From the NCBI GenBank assembly GCA_021292105.1, contig CM037869.1, forward strand, positions 62,001 to 126,000: DNA of 64,000 nt. The letters are read 5' to 3'. Positions 12,067-24,196 of this stretch are shown here, in pieces (position 1 is the first letter of the stretch; each line of letters begins with the position of its first letter). A program made the translations under genes and the position numbers. The notes below the pieces were generated by a model. The model worked only from the letters and a program-made list of their open reading frames with translations, was not told where the DNA came from and made no database searches. This DNA comes from Anadara kagoshimensis (taxonomy: Eukaryota; Mollusca; Bivalvia; Arcoida; Arcidae).

Positions 12067-13165
12067 AAAGATTTGCTGATGTTTTTGCCCTACATTCTTG
12101 CAACAAGAATTCTTTTAACAAAACTTGTATTTTTAAAATGATGAATTCCACATATAACTGTAAAAGGTTAAAGGAATGGTTTTAAAAAAAATTGTTTAAA
12201 TTAGCCGAGTCTATTAGACAGATGCATGGACAGAAGGACTGATGCCTATGTCATGCCATAAGCTAAGCTGGCTTTAGCCAGTTGATCTAAAAATGGAATA
12301 GGATACTCTTGTGTCCAAGTCTGATTTGACTTTAAAAAGATAAAAACTGATGATAAATTTTTTTTTCATATCAAAAAATGTGAGAAATTGTACCCCAAAC
12401 AGACACTGCACTGGTGCCTAAGAAAACCGTTTTCTGTTTGATGTAATTAAAGAGACCATAAATATTAAATATAAAGTCAGTATTGCAAGAATACATGTCC
12501 CCTGTCATTGAAAATTAAAAATTAAAAGAACAGCTGGACAGACTGACGATGAGAAACACTACAGTAACCTAGGGACTTTCCACATCAAATTTGGTTTCAT
12601 ATAGCTTCGTTGTTTTGGAGAAGACTTTCAAGAAATCATGTAAATTAAGCAACCAATGATTTTAAAAATAATTGTGTAATGGTCATTCATAGCTTTGTGC
12701 TATTTATAATAATAGTGGCCATCTTGGATGCTGCTGGAAGTTTGCATAAAATTTAATCTAGGGACTGTCCACATCAAATTTGGTTTCATATAGCTTTGTA
12801 GTTTTGGAGAAGATTTTCAAATAAGTCTAAATTTAGCAACTAATTTGCATGATTACTAATAATGACCAAACAGAAAAAGTTATGGAAAAACCTGTTACAT
12901 ATATTAAATGGCTAGACATCTGCTTTCTTTATGTCAAATTTGAACCAAATTGCTTTATATATAAATGTGTAATGGTCATTTTTATCTTGACCAATCAGAT
13001 CGCAGAATCTGATCACATGACCAATCAACGGCAAACAACTTTGAATAAGCAACACAGCATGCCTACTAATCATTTCTGCTTATTTTCAATCAAATCCATT
13101 CAGTAGGTTAGGAGACAGATGGACAACCACTATAGTCCCCTCTGGTTTCACCAGCAGGGGACTAA
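12067..13165. repeat. dispersed repeat with internal duplication
   Basis: A segment holding CACATCAAATTTGGTTTCAT and TAGCTT.GT.GTTTTGGAGAAGA occurs twice (12576-12640 and 12770-12835). The block closes with CCCTCTGGTTTCACCAGCAG. The ORF at 12849-13106 lies in it and matches no protein known to me. Confidence 0.5.
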
Positions 13166-14260
13166 TAATTCAAAAAGATAAAGTTTTCTTTGCTTCAACC
13201 ATTATTTAATCCAAACTTAAACCAACGTCTAAATTTTAATTGATTTACATAACTCCAAAACTTAATCATGTTATAAAGAAAATTCACTACATTTTGGGCA
13301 AAAAGTATTTTCATCATCATCATCACTTCTGACCAACATTTATTTGCCTTATCAAGCATATTTATTTAATTTATCAAGCATAAGTGCAGCTACTATAACG
13401 TGATAGAACAGTTGTGAGTAGACCCCAATGAAAGCTCATCAGACCAAGATATCTGCTTCATGATCTTGATTTTCAACCCCCCCTCCCCCTATCCCATGAA
13501 AACCTTTGTTGATCCATTTGTGCCAAGTGACACAGAAAGTCCGAACAGGACAAAAACATTGAGACAGTCATTGCTACAATGTAAGTCAATGTGACCTACT
13601 TTTGTTTTGGAAAGGAAGTGCACTATAACACCAGGGTTCTATTGAATGACATGTATTGCTGTCCCCACTTTGTTAGTAAAAGGGTCATCATTACTTTTCA
13701 TAATTTTTCATCATCATCTATTTAATCATTAAAAATACTAAAAAAATTATAATAAAAATTTAAAGTAATATTTTGATAATGAACTAGAAAGTAACTGAAC
13801 ATAAAATATAGGTCAACTTCCACATCAGCAGCATCCATGTTTCATCATCTTTATCACATTTTAAATCCTAAATTTATGACTTTAGTTGTCATGCTGTATG
13901 TATAATGATATACAAAAACTTAACATTTGAGTCCAAAGTAAAACTTTAACACTGATGTAGAAAATCACTGAACATACATTATATAGGTCAACATCCACAT
14001 AAGCTACATCAATCTTACAATCAACCTGATCATGTATCAAATGCTACTAAAATTAATTCATGACTCTATTTGTTAAGGCATTCATATGTACAATACAATA
14101 AAAAAAATAATAATACAAAACTTTACATTGAAGTTTAAGGAAAAACTTTAACCTAGATTTACAAAGTATACTGCAGATTGAATATATACCCACAAACACA
14201 TATTAACTGAATCTAAGACTGTTGGGGACTGGATTGTGGCAAGTAACATTGATTTTCTCA
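13166..14260. other. no gene seen
   Basis: AT-rich sequence with imperfect repeats of AAGTAAAACTTTAACA..GATGTAGAAA. No gene evidence. Confidence 0.4.
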
Positions 14261-14264
14261 TTTT

Positions 14265-14630
14265 CGTGAGCCAGGATTCAACTTGTTTTTAACATATTTG
14301 GTCATTGTGACCTTGAGCCAAGGACAAGGTCATTTCTTTGAACAAACTTGGTAACCCTTGATGTGTAGTTGATATATACCAAGTTTCATGCTTCTAGGCC
14401 TTATTGTTCATGAGAAGAAGTCATTTAAAGGTTTTACTATATAAGATCACTGTGACCTTGAACAAAGGTCAAGGTCAATAATTTAAACAAACTTGAAAGC
14501 CCTTGACCTAAACAAGCTTCCTGTCAAGTTTGGTGAAATTCTGATTATTGGTTTCAAAGAAGAAGTCATTTAAGTGAAAAGTTAACGGACGACAGATGGC
14601 GGCTTTCAGCTCTTGGTGAGCTAGTAAAAT
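14265..14630. repeat. dispersed 'gaccttgag' repeat
   Basis: Repeated blocks of GTGACCTTGAACAAAGGTCA and CAAGTTTCATGCTTCTAGG, ending GGCTTTCAGCTCTTGGTGAG. It looks like a second subfamily of the element at 10.2-12.1 kb. Confidence 0.5.
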
Positions 14631-15894
14631 ACAAAAACTTAACACTGAAGGTGAAAGTAAAAATTTAACATTAGATTTCCAGTCACTAAACCATGAAATA
14701 TGTCACTTTAGCATCAGCAGCATGTACAATGTTTTATCTGTCATAATTAAATGTTCATTACAGTTTAGCATTCAAAGTGCCAGTACATTCTGAGAAAAAG
14801 ATTAAAATACAAAATTTTTACAATGACGACGGAATAGTATCACCTATGTTTTGCCTGTGCACCTTCATCATGTTGAGAAAATAAAACTATATTTCAAGTC
14901 CTATGGTCTTGCAAATCATGTGGAAAATCTTCTTTACAGAGACCTACTTTTTCTATTGAGTAATGAACCCTAACATGATCCTATATGTCATGAAACTGAT
15001 ACCTACAGAAAGGGGACATATAAATAAGTCCAACCAAAGTGCGACAAACAGAGATGAACAGATGCCCAAACAACTTTTTTAAGGTAAACATATAGATATT
15101 GTGCAGATCGTTATTGCAACAAGTGGTCAGACATTCAGCAATGCAAAAACTAAATACAGGAAAAATATACATCTCTTATCCTAAACACAAAATTATTGCT
15201 AAATACATACATGTATTTTGTGTTTTGAGTCAAACATACTTTCAACAAAAAAATGTTATCATTAATTTCATATAATGAAATGTAATATATCAATAAATGT
15301 GTAAATTTAAAAACATGAATATATCTTAACATTGAAATTTAACTCAACAATAAGTACAAAGTTTCATGTAACAAATTAACAAAAAATTCTTTTATACAAA
15401 ATATATCGGATAAAAGGTAGACAGGTAATGCTTTGATGGGATTAGATTTACACTTTTTATCCTTATTTCAGGTTTTTTTAAGCTCTATAACAATCTTTTT
15501 CAGACTATAATTAATACTTAAATTACTTCACACTGTGTGCAAATAACTTAAGTAAGGAAAACTCATCTATTCTTTGAGACACTGCTTATTAAACTTGACT
15601 TCGGATTTCAGTGCCAGTGTTTTAAACATCTAAGAAGTTATTAGCAGTTTATAATATACACTTATAGCAAGGGGTACCTTTAAAAGTTTTACATAAAATT
15701 CATTTAATTGTTTTAATATTATACAAAATATCCATTAGCATAAAGAGTTACACAAACTGAAAAACTCTCTCCAATTTCACAAAACTGAAAAGAGCACAAA
15801 GGAGCCTTCACATCTTCATTATTATTTCTAAAACCTTGTCCTATAAGAATGACCTTGCTTTTTAATAGGCTTTGTCTATACTAGGTTTGATAAA

Positions 15895-16500
15895 ACAAGA
15901 GACCAACTAGGGCCTGTGTAGCTCAGCTGTCTAAAATGCCTTCATGCTAGAGCTGTATACCTTAAACTTTCAAAGAAGATTTTTACACAATTTTCCACAA
16001 AAGATTTTCAAGGATGATTTGCAAATGTATGCAAATATAAAACCATGACTCTCCAGTATGCAGCAAAGGATGATTTGCAAATGTATGCAAATATAAAACT
16101 ATGACTCTCTAGTATGCAACCAAAAATGGCACCATGGGAGCCCTTCGTAAAGTTAGAGGCCCAATTGGCCTGAACAGCTCACCTGGCACACATCTATTGT
16201 AAAACATGTCAATTTGAAGCAAAAATACTGAGATGTTGACAAATCAATCACCAGATAAAAAGTAGACATGACCTGAATTTTGACCTTGACCTATAATTGT
16301 TGCAAATGTTAAAACTGATAATCCCATGTTATTTTATGCAATTACAACCACAAAATTGTCAAAACATCATCAATATTATTACGTTTATCTTTCATATGCC
16401 CCTGTGCCAAGTTTCAGCTTTGCGGGAATGAGTTAATAACTTGAACATCTATGGCCTGTGGATTAGTATTCCACAAAATATAAATGTTTAGCTTTAAAAC
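15895..16500. repeat. two dispersed repeat heads and a 56-bp tandem duplication
   Basis: AGAGACCAACTAGGGCCTG at 15898 and AGAGGCCCAATTGGCCTGA at 16155 are heads of the same general repeat family. Between them GGATGATTTGCAAATGTATG is duplicated in tandem (about 16010-16060 and 16067-16117). Confidence 0.5.
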
Positions 16501-16707
16501 TGTAGGAGCATGCATCACAACTGTTCATGAATAGATGGATACATACATATATACATATATACCTTTATCAAAATAAATTCCACTTATTCTGTATCATACT
16601 TCAACCACTTTTTTCAGAATTTTTACCCATACGTTCTTAACTACTTAAATCTAACTGATAGATCGTTAAGTATGTCACTCTAACTGAACATACATTTACA
16701 TTTAAAC

Positions 16708-16925
16708 TCAGCTAAACATCTCTGATGTACGTAAATTTCTATTTCGGCAGTAATGTTTAATTTGATGCCATGTTCTGCTTTTTAGGGAAACCTCTCTGGC
16801 TTTTGCAGATTCACATTCTCTCTTTCCAGGAATTTGCCTCAGTTTTAGAAATTTCCAAAGCTGTCGTTCAACTGCTTCAATTTCTAATTTAGTCCACTTT
16901 CTCCTTCCATCTGCTTGATTGAAAT
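16708..16925 (-). CDS. SET gene, terminal exon: Myb/SANT-like domain
   Basis: The exon opens after a TTCTGCAG acceptor in phase 1 and ends at TGA (16710-16708), 73 codons in all. It reads RRKWTKLEIEAVERQL..PGKRECESA..SRTWHQIKHYCRN. The tryptophan spacing (W-T then T-W-x-x-I-K), the PGK-x-x-C motif and the final x-x-x-R-N fit the C-terminal Myb/SANT-like domain I know from many invertebrate proteins with this layout. A role in DNA or chromatin binding is likely but not shown here. Confidence 0.7.
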
Positions 16926-19900
16926 CTGCAGAAGATAATTTTTAATGCCAAGAGTGAAATGCAAAGAAATATGGCTCTTAAAACAAAGAGTTTATCATGC
17001 AGTAATTTAAGTAGCCAAATTTATTAGCCGTGCTCTGCTTTACAACTTAAGTGTTATGCTTCTATTAGATTGTCAGAGCACAAAAACACTGCATGCTACT
17101 ATATATACACTAATAAAAGCCAGCCAAAAACTAGTTTAGACAAGTGTGTGCTTATAATTGACATAATATTCCTTCAGAACTTCATCTGATCTTCCAGCAA
17201 AATTGGTAACATCTATATGAAATAAATTACACTCTGAGTCTGATCTTAAAACTTAAAATGGATTTTGCTTTGCTATTTTTAACATCATTAAGTGCTTCAC
17301 GTAGTTACTGACTGAAGTGTTTGAAGCAAACAAGCAAAACAAACGATTCCTCATTGCAACAAATGGAATAAAAACAAATACAGTTGTCTCGTTAATTCGA
17401 AATTGAAGGGGTCAGATGAAAAATTTCGATTTATCTGAATTTCAATCAACTGTTTTGATCACTGACGTTGAGAACGGGAGATAACTTAATAGTAAAGCGC
17501 TCCTCTATTGAAGTCACGTGTTTGTTTTTATGTATTAAAGCGCATCGCTGACAATTAACATTGAAAATTTAAGATTATGTTTAAATGAAACATTTAAAAT
17601 TAAAAATAATTTTTTATTTTTCAATGTTTATGTAAAGCTCAACAAACTCAAGTTTTTTAAACAATAAAATAAGTAAATTGGAAACTTCACCGAGAGCTAC
17701 AAGGTTCCCTTGAAATTTCCCGTAAAACATTGACTATGGTGAGGCTTACATGTAGTTAAAATTTCAATTATTCATAATCATAACTTCTTCACCTGTAATC
17801 CTTAGCATCCAACTTATGTGATTATTAAAATCTGGACTGAAAATTCACTTCGATTTAAGCAAAATTTCGGTATTTCAATTTAAACACATTTCGATTTGCA
17901 TAGAAATACATTGCGATCTGACAGGACCGTTTGTATCATTTCCATTTAAGCGAAATTTTGATTCAACTGATTTCGAATTAATGAGAGTCGACTGTAGTTC
18001 TAAAGAAATGATAACTGACAGGCACTGTCAGCTATTAACAACATTAGCAAACAAGCTGTATTGTGAAATGACAAGTAGGATAATTATACCCTTTGCTGTT
18101 GTTGAAGTTACTGTTTTAGTTACTGCTTTTGCTTCAACTTCATTTTTATCTCTGAATTCCTGGTCTTCATCATCAGTCTCATCATCTTCTTCTTCCAATA
18201 CATCTAAAATTAGTTGATATCATTTTTTCAAAACATTGTTTAAAATAATCATAGCCTGATCTTAGAGAGAAGATAAACATCAGTGTTTTACAGTATGGAT
18301 TAAAGTCAAATTGCCAAAAGCATGTAGAAGTTGTCAGCAAACTATGTAAATCATATCAAACCCAAACTAAAGTTAATTTGAATTCTGTAATCAAATCACA
18401 ACAAGGATAAAGTGGTATTTACTGCTTTATACAACATTAAAGATAAAAATTTATGAAGCATCTGTCTTTGTATGATTTTGTTACAAAAAGGAATTCCAGC
18501 TTTAGAGTTGGTCTATCCATCTAAGTGAAATTCATTTACATGAATATGCCTCATTAAGATTTCAGAGACTAAAAAGATGCACAAGTCCAATCATTTGGTT
18601 CTGATTGGTTAAACAATTTTCAGAACCTTATGTCTTGCCTATTGCTGTAATATGGTCTTAAAAAGAAAAAAATTTTGGACAAACAAATATTAACACTATT
18701 CAAAGCTGCATTAAGTTTTCTAATGTATAAAATAAAAAGGCGCAGCTTTCCTTAACTGTGCCTCTCATGAACAATGCAATACTTGGTTCCTTAATTAAAC
18801 CTTTACTCACATTGAATTCGTGGGGAAACCTCTTGCTAGTTTATCTACCAAAGATCTTTTTAGAACAATTACGAGATTCTTTATTGAAAATAAGGCATCG
18901 TAAACATACACAGCAAAGAAGCATGATTTGTGATTCTGACAACTGAAGCAGCGATATGGTTAAAGAAACACATAAGTTAATTAAATATGTTTATGATTGC
19001 ATGAAGGAATAAATAACATTATCATAAATTAATTCAGCTTTTTTTTTCTCATGTGGCCATTCTTTATTTACATGTAGGACTTCTCGCTCCAAGCTAATAA
19101 TTTGCATATTATCGAGTTGGCCCAAACTTTTAGAATTTTAGATTGAGTCCTGACTTTCTGTCTCCCTGAAAATTAATTTAGAATAAAAATTTCTTTAAAT
19201 CAGAATGAAAAATTCTGAAGAATTTTAACTGTTTGAAAAACTTTAACAGAAAAATTTAACATTGTACTTGTGACAGACAAACAGACAAACACAAACGGAC
19301 GGAATCCATTTCTAAATCCCCGCCAACTTTGTTGGAGCGGGGGATAAAAAGCCATGACTGACACTAATGTAACAGTGTTACAACATATATGTAAATTAAT
19401 TTGATAAATATTATACTATGGTTATTTATAATGATTTTGTTACCTGTTTTCTCCACTCCAAATTATCTTCATTATCACCATAGTCGTAACATATTTCTTC
19501 ACCTTCAGAAATATCACGTATCGCATACAAACATAATCTAGGATAGTTGTTAAATATCTTCAACTTCATTTTGGCATTGCATCTATGACTTTTTGGATGT
19601 GCATCATTTACAAAGTGACAAAATCTGTCAACTGTTTTTGTAGCGTCAACACTATAAAATGAGAAATTGGGAATAAGAAATTAAAACTTGCTTCTACACA
19701 ATCATGTCATTCTAAATCAAAAGTCTCGTTTTTAGAAATTTCATTTTTTTTATTCCCCCTGTGAAACGGGCAATCTACCCAGTATAAATTGCTTTTTGAA
19801 ATAACTGACTGCCATCCTCAAACTACATCTCATCAGTCATGATAATGCATTTTTTTTCCGCTTCAAGGATGAAACTTCTCTAGTAGGTGGACAATGAATA

Positions 19901-22900
19901 TGAAAATTATTACAGACCTGAAGAAAAATAATGTTGTTTGTATTGAGTGAAGGGATAGACAGCAGGGCTGCCACACCTCTTTTGGTACTGGGCCAGGGCC
20001 CTTGGAATTGGGAAATCAGCGGCATTTCAAATGCAATTTCAATTTTAAAAATCAATTTCTCTATTTTTCATGGTTTAGAATTTATCAACAGCTTTTTTAA
20101 TTCTTCATCTGTGAGATGAATTTGTCCCTCCTGAAATAATTCTGATAATGCAGTCAACATTGGTCTAGCTATGGGTAGAACGCAGCTTGGTTACAACAGG
20201 GTTCATCAGTGAAAACAGCCTCTCAGGACTCAGAGATGATTTTGGTGTCTGACAGAGGAATTCACAATATTTACAGAAATATTTTCTTCTTGTTGCACTG
20301 AAATTAAGCCAGGGAAGATTTATCTTGTGTCTCCGACTACTGAACATTCTGCTATCATGCACAAAAACTTTAGACTGAGGTTCATCAGATTCAAAGTCCA
20401 AATTAGAGTCACAATTGGCATAAGGCTCAACAATAAGAGAAACATTTTCAGTCGCAACCTGAATGACTTTGTTCACCACATGTTCATCACCATTGTTTTC
20501 TTGGACTTCAGTTAACAGCTGGGACTGAATGGGTATTGTCAACAGATGTAGATGCTGTTTTACTACATGGACAGTGTTGATTGTGACCAGCAATGAAAAA
20601 AAACTGAAAATAAAGCCGGGTCTGGGGGCTGCAGGTCCCCAGTGGGGTTCAGGGGCAGCACCCCGATGGGGGGACCAGGGTGCGAAGCCGAAAATGGTTT
20701 TAAGCATTTTAGAGGGCCCCCAGGATGCTCAAAAATGCAAGGATTTTACACATAAAAATACAGATCTTTCTAACCATTCCCATACATTTTTTATACCTTT
20801 ATCAACGAATCCCAGTCAATGACCCGGGACACCATTTTTTTAAATGCTGATAGCATGGGTTTTCATCCGTTAAATAAAACCAAGTTGGTGATTGGACAGC
20901 TGGAAACACTTTATCCAATGAAATTTATGCTTAGAATGTGGGACCGTTGTGGAAACAGATGGACTCGAAAATGTTCCGGAATTAAATCTCGTGAAAATGA
21001 CACAAAAAATCGGATCTTCAACACACAATCGGAAATCCGTTTTAAAACGGAAAGAAATCATCACTGCATGGAATATAACTTGACATATTTTCAGACAGAC
21101 TCGCACCTACCGACTGAGACTTTTTGGAGTGGAGTGGAGTGGAGTAATGGTATTTTACCCCCAATCAAGATTTTTCACTTATTTTGAGGCGGTCAGTTCT
21201 GAGATGGTGGAGGAAACCGGAGTGCCCGAAGAAAACCACCGACCTTCGGCAAGTGAACTGACAATCTTTCTCACACTAGGATCTGTCCCGAGTGGGATTC
21301 AAACCCAGGCGATGAGAGGCACTGTGATCCGTAAGCGCGCACTTTAGACCACTCGGCCACCAAAGCCCCTGAGACTTTTGGAGAAAACAGTATTGATTTT
21401 CAAACAGCCTTAAGCTGTTTTCTTGCTTATTTTTCGTCTGAAGTACACCGGATTGTCCGACATTTCCTACTTTCGATTTTGACAAGACAGGTTCACAACT
21501 GTGACAACTAACTTGTGAGTACTATCGGAAACATGTCAGATATGGTACATTCAGTTAAAGAAAGATAGCTCCAAGAGGACTAAATGACTATAATACGTTA
21601 TCGATATAATTATGTAAAGTAGGGCAATCATTATTTACTTTAGATTGACTACTGACGCAAGTTTTTTTTTTTTCATTTAATGTATCGGAATTATTCATGC
21701 ATTTTACCAGTTGATCGAAACTGGGAAAAAATAGCAAGCATTTTTGGGAAAGAACATAAATTTTTGCCATTGTGATTGGAGACAAATTGCGGCCCCAAAT
21801 TAAGCAGATCGACAGCCATGGACAGTTGTTCGAAACACTGCTGCACCATAAATGCATACAGATCATTCATATTATAAAGCCTGCACCATAAAATACTGCC
21901 CAACTACTATTTCTATCAAGAATTTATATTGGAAAAATAATTGTGGATAAAGCTGAATAACCACTAAATAAAGTCCAAAACTAACTACATTCAACTTAAA
22001 TCAAGTCCTCTTAGTTAGTCGCTGTAGACAACAATGTAAATTTTGATGGTGGTCACCATGATTCAAGTTTTTCATTCAGGTTGCCAGGGTGATGACCCTC
22101 TCCCATATCAACACAGAAACTTTATGAGTTTTTGTTTACAATGGATGTTGTGCTGATTTATTGTGATTACAAATATTTGAATATTTACATTTTTCTGTTC
22201 TTGTTTTCAAGATTCTATCTCCATCTTATCAAGGTGTTTTGAAGTTACATGTATGTTGTATAAATTTATGAACACATCAGCCATTAAAAAAATTTATTCA
22301 ACACTCGTTCTTATAAAAATGGGTCAAAGACTCAATGGCCATGGGCTGGGTTTTTTTAAATTTCTATTGAATGGGTGTAAAGTGTAGAAGGAATTTTAAA
22401 TAATTGCACAAAGCAAGGTGCACAAGTTGTTTTTTTTTTTTTTAATACTTCACAGAAAGTTATAAAATGGGAATATGTCCAACAATGACAATATATATGA
22501 AAGAGTAATGAAACAAGTATATATATGTAATAGGAAAATCTCAATCATTTTAACATTTTCTAAAGCTACAGTAAGTTGAAAAAATGTGCACCAGAAACTT
22601 TACATTGAAATGGACTGGATGATATGGACAGTACAGGACAGAAAGGCAAAAGGGTAACAGCACTAGCTTTCCAGACTTTCATCCAGTAGCTAATAAACCA
22701 ATGATTTTTAGAACATAAACATTTTTGTAGTTTTCTTTCATATATGTATAATAATCCTATTTTTTAAAGATTTGAAATTTAAAACCTGTCACAGTAGGAT
22801 TTAATGGCATAAAGGTTTTATTACATCATTTGAAGTCAGGTTCACATCTTTGATAATCTTTTGATAAATACAGTACAAAGTTTCAAATTCTGGAAAAATG

Positions 22901-23369
22901 GGGAAAAAAATACTGAAATATTTCCATAAAGTCAGGTTCACATCTTATTAATATATTATATAATATATTATATATATATATATATATAAGGAGAAGTTGA
23001 GTTCACAAAGTAGGTACCCTATTTTCCCCGCTCACCAGCCCGCCCGTCATTCACCATACTATAAACCGGATTTGCACTATGTGCAACCCGGCCAAAATTT
23101 TTTTACCTAGTCCCTTGAAGTAGCTTCAACCCAATTGCATTACTGGCAGCGTACAAATTATTAACTATTTCAGTGAATAGTGCAAAACTGATTTACTCAG
23201 TAAACAACACTTACCAATGTATTTTCTCCAAATATTTGAAATAATAGATGTAGCACCTTCCATTCTTCATTCTGTTTGTTCTATCTATTGCTTCTTCTTC
23301 GGATATTCTCTCTCCAACATACTCTAGGAGGAAATTTCTGGGTTGTAAAGACACCATTTCCGGTCCCAT
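16708..23369 (-). CDS. SET-domain lysine methyltransferase, KMT5A/SET8-like, with C-terminal Myb/SANT-like domain (gene span)
   Basis: Exons seen on the minus strand: 23369-23215, 19651-19444, 18203-18090 and 16925-16708. The first two join in phase 2 and give a SET domain in order: FLLEYVGERIS, CYIYYFKYLEKIHC, RFCHFVNDAHP, LCLYAIRDISEGEEICYDYG. SET enzymes transfer methyl groups from S-adenosylmethionine to lysines; the layout is closest to SET8-like proteins, so histone H4K20 or another nuclear lysine is a possible substrate (inference). The usual NHS motif reads NDA here. The last exon encodes a Myb/SANT-like domain. The SET exon ends in phase 0 but the acidic exon starts in phase 1, so one exon is still unfound between 18204 and 19443. 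Introns hold a hAT relic, a SINE and a pogo MITE. Confidence 0.7.
17136..17212 (-). CDS. possible alternative last exon of the SET gene
   Basis: After a strong TTTCATATAG acceptor the phase-1 frame reads DVTNFAGRSDEVLKEYY..NYKHTLV and stops. Its phase matches the end of the acidic exon (18090), so a transcript using it would lack the Myb-like domain. No domain is recognised, and chance is possible in a sequence this short. Confidence 0.3.
17381..17994. mobile_element. pogo/Tigger-type MITE with TA target duplication
   Basis: The ends are CAGTTGTCTCGTTAATTCGA (17381) and TCGAATTAATGAGAGTCGAC-TG (ending 17994), flanked by TA on both sides (17379-17380, 17995-17996). Inner copies of ATTTCGATTTA motifs repeat inside. 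The ends match the CAGT..CTCATTAATTCG pattern of pogo-family elements. It has no transposase and lies in an intron of the SET gene. Confidence 0.85.
18090..18203 (-). CDS. SET gene, acidic exon
   Basis: A 114-nt exon, phase 1-1, between a CTAATTTTAG acceptor and a GGCAAAGG|GTATAA-type donor region. It encodes VLEEEDDETDDEDQEFRDKN and then a Lys/Thr-rich stretch (KAVTKTVTSTTAKG). Its end phase fits the terminal exon exactly. It is probably a flexible acidic linker between SET and Myb-like domains. The overlapping plus-strand ORF at 17981-18217 is its shadow. Confidence 0.6.
18701..19240. mobile_element. second, diverged copy of the TTAA-type MITE
   Basis: AAAGCTGCATTAAGTTTTC at 18702 matches the left end of the element at 10805. 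Internal landmarks recur (GAATAAATAACATT; CGCTCCAAGCTAATAATTTG against GCTCCAAGCTCATAATTT). The right end is not clear, so the end coordinate is approximate. It lies in an intron of the SET gene. Confidence 0.55.
19250..19345. repeat. dispersed repeat tail
   Basis: ACAGACAAACAGACAAACAC followed by CCCCGCCAACTTTGTTGG and AGCGGGGG. Similar CCCCGCCAACTGTTGAAGGG occurs at 43.44 kb, so this is an end of a dispersed family. Confidence 0.45.
19444..19651 (-). CDS. SET gene, exon with the C-terminal half of the SET domain
   Basis: The exon opens in phase 2 after CATTTTATAG and closes in phase 0 at AAACAG|GTAACA. It encodes VDATKTVDRFCHFVND, then NAKMKLKIFNNYPRLCLYA, then IRDISEGEEICYDYGDN. The final GEEI-x-YDYG is the SET signature that places the tyrosine at the active site. 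The R-F-x-x-x-x-N motif is present, but the N-H-S of most family members is N-D-A. A zinc-binding post-SET cysteine cluster is absent, as expected for SET8-like enzymes. Confidence 0.8.
20060..20707 (-). mobile_element. hAT-type transposase relic
   Basis: One 180-codon frame holds LPWLNFSATRRKYFCKYCE, like the N-terminal TTF/BED-type zinc finger of hAT proteins. It is followed almost at once by SPERLFSLMNPVVTKLRSTH, like the C-terminal dimerisation block (ERxFSLMN..KTKLRSTMS). After a stop a further stretch reads LTALSELFQEG..LTDEELKKLL. The catalytic middle that normally separates the two ends is missing, which points to an internally deleted copy. It lies in the large SET-gene intron, in the same orientation as the gene. 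Confidence 0.6.
21121..21372 (-). mobile_element. tRNA-derived SINE, well preserved
   Basis: On the minus strand it opens GGTGGCCGAGTGGTCTAAAG (A box), has GGGTTTGAATCCCACTCGGG (B box) and a body with CTTGCCGAAGGTCGGTGG and TCTTCGGGCACTCCGG. It ends in short CCACT repeats. This is a pol III promoter-bearing SINE, common in bivalves. Confidence 0.85.
21373..23214. other. intron sequence, no exon recognised
   Basis: Contains a TA-rich run at 22960-22990 and an AAAGCTACAGTAAGTTG scrap near 22563 that resembles one end of the TTAA MITE. Short ORFs at 21588-21866 and 22356-22544 show no domain. Confidence 0.45.
23215..23369 (-). CDS. SET gene, first coding exon: N-terminal half of the SET domain
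   Basis: It encodes MGPEMVSLQPRNFLLEYVGE, then RISEEEAIDRTNRMKNGRCY, then IYYFKYLEKIH, and leaves phase 2 at a CATTG|GTAAGT donor (23215/23214). The ATG at 23369 is the first after an in-frame TGA; a second ATG follows at 23357. Starting here the protein lacks most of the strand that usually precedes F-L-x-E-Y in SET domains, so an upstream exon joining in another way cannot be ruled out. The stop of the EGF gene lies only about 830 bp upstream. Confidence 0.75.
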
Positions 23370-23529
23370 TTCCGGTCATGCGCAACCAATCTTTGTGTGA
23401 AGAACTTCAAACCGCGGTAAATGGCGAAGCACGATCCACATACACGGATGTCTTGAATTCGGTGTCAAATGCGACATCAATAAATTTTACCTTTTTTCAC
23501 ATAAGAAGGGTTTAAATTTTTGAAAAAAT

Positions 23530-23629
23530 GAAAATCGAAATGCGGACCTGTCTGAAGTCCGCACTTAGTTTTAGAGTCTGCACTTGGAAGGTGTGTATTC
23601 ATACCGAAGTCTGCATTTGACACAACTTG

Positions 23630-23660
<31 letters not shown>
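23530..23660. repeat. CA microsatellite with flanking GTCTGCATTTG repeat
   Basis: A CA run at about 23633-23657, beside GAAGTCTGCATTTGACAC and AAATGCGGACCTGTCTGAAG. It is an inverted relative of the repeat at 7.73-8.15 kb. It sits between the two genes. Confidence 0.7.
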
Positions 23661-23979
23661 TGGACGCGTCAACAATATAATAATGTATGGTAATAGTATG
23701 CAACAACCAGTGTTATGTGTCTTTCTTATATAATTTATGTTTAAATGAAATTTAAAAAATAATTTAAACCTTTTCATTTAGAATCAATGATGTAAACTTT
23801 TAAGTGCCTGCAATAGTTATCGCCCTTGATAGTAGCTTCAATAATCATACATATGGTGTTGCACGATAGTTTTACTAATAGCCGTCTCAAATATACAAAC
23901 ATATCAGACAAGAATGAGATTTTATAATTAATATAATTAATATAAATATTAATATCATTAACATAACATCACTTTAGCG

Positions 23980-23985
23980 TTTAAT
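23980..23985 (-). promoter_or_regulatory. possible poly(A) signal ATTAAA of the EGF gene
   Basis: The complement reads ATTAAA about 212 nt past the stop codon at 24197. It is the nearest common signal variant in the expected range; the AT-rich setting makes chance likely. Confidence 0.3.
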
Positions 23986-24196
23986 AAAGTACAGTAGAAC
24001 TTCCATAACTGAAAAAAATCCTAAACGAAATGACACAAAAACTGCAAATTAAAAACAAAGGTTCAATAACGTTCCAGGTATGTAAAGATGTGTTTTTAAA
24101 AATGTGTGTGTTAATATGTTTGTAAACATCAACATCATACTGTACAACCATCGGTGGTACTGGATGTAATCTCCGTCACATAACAAACACAGGTGT

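Noticed and set aside
20819-21187. 122-codon plus-strand ORF
   Set aside because: Runs into the SINE at 21121 and shows no domain; lies antisense in the SET-gene intron.
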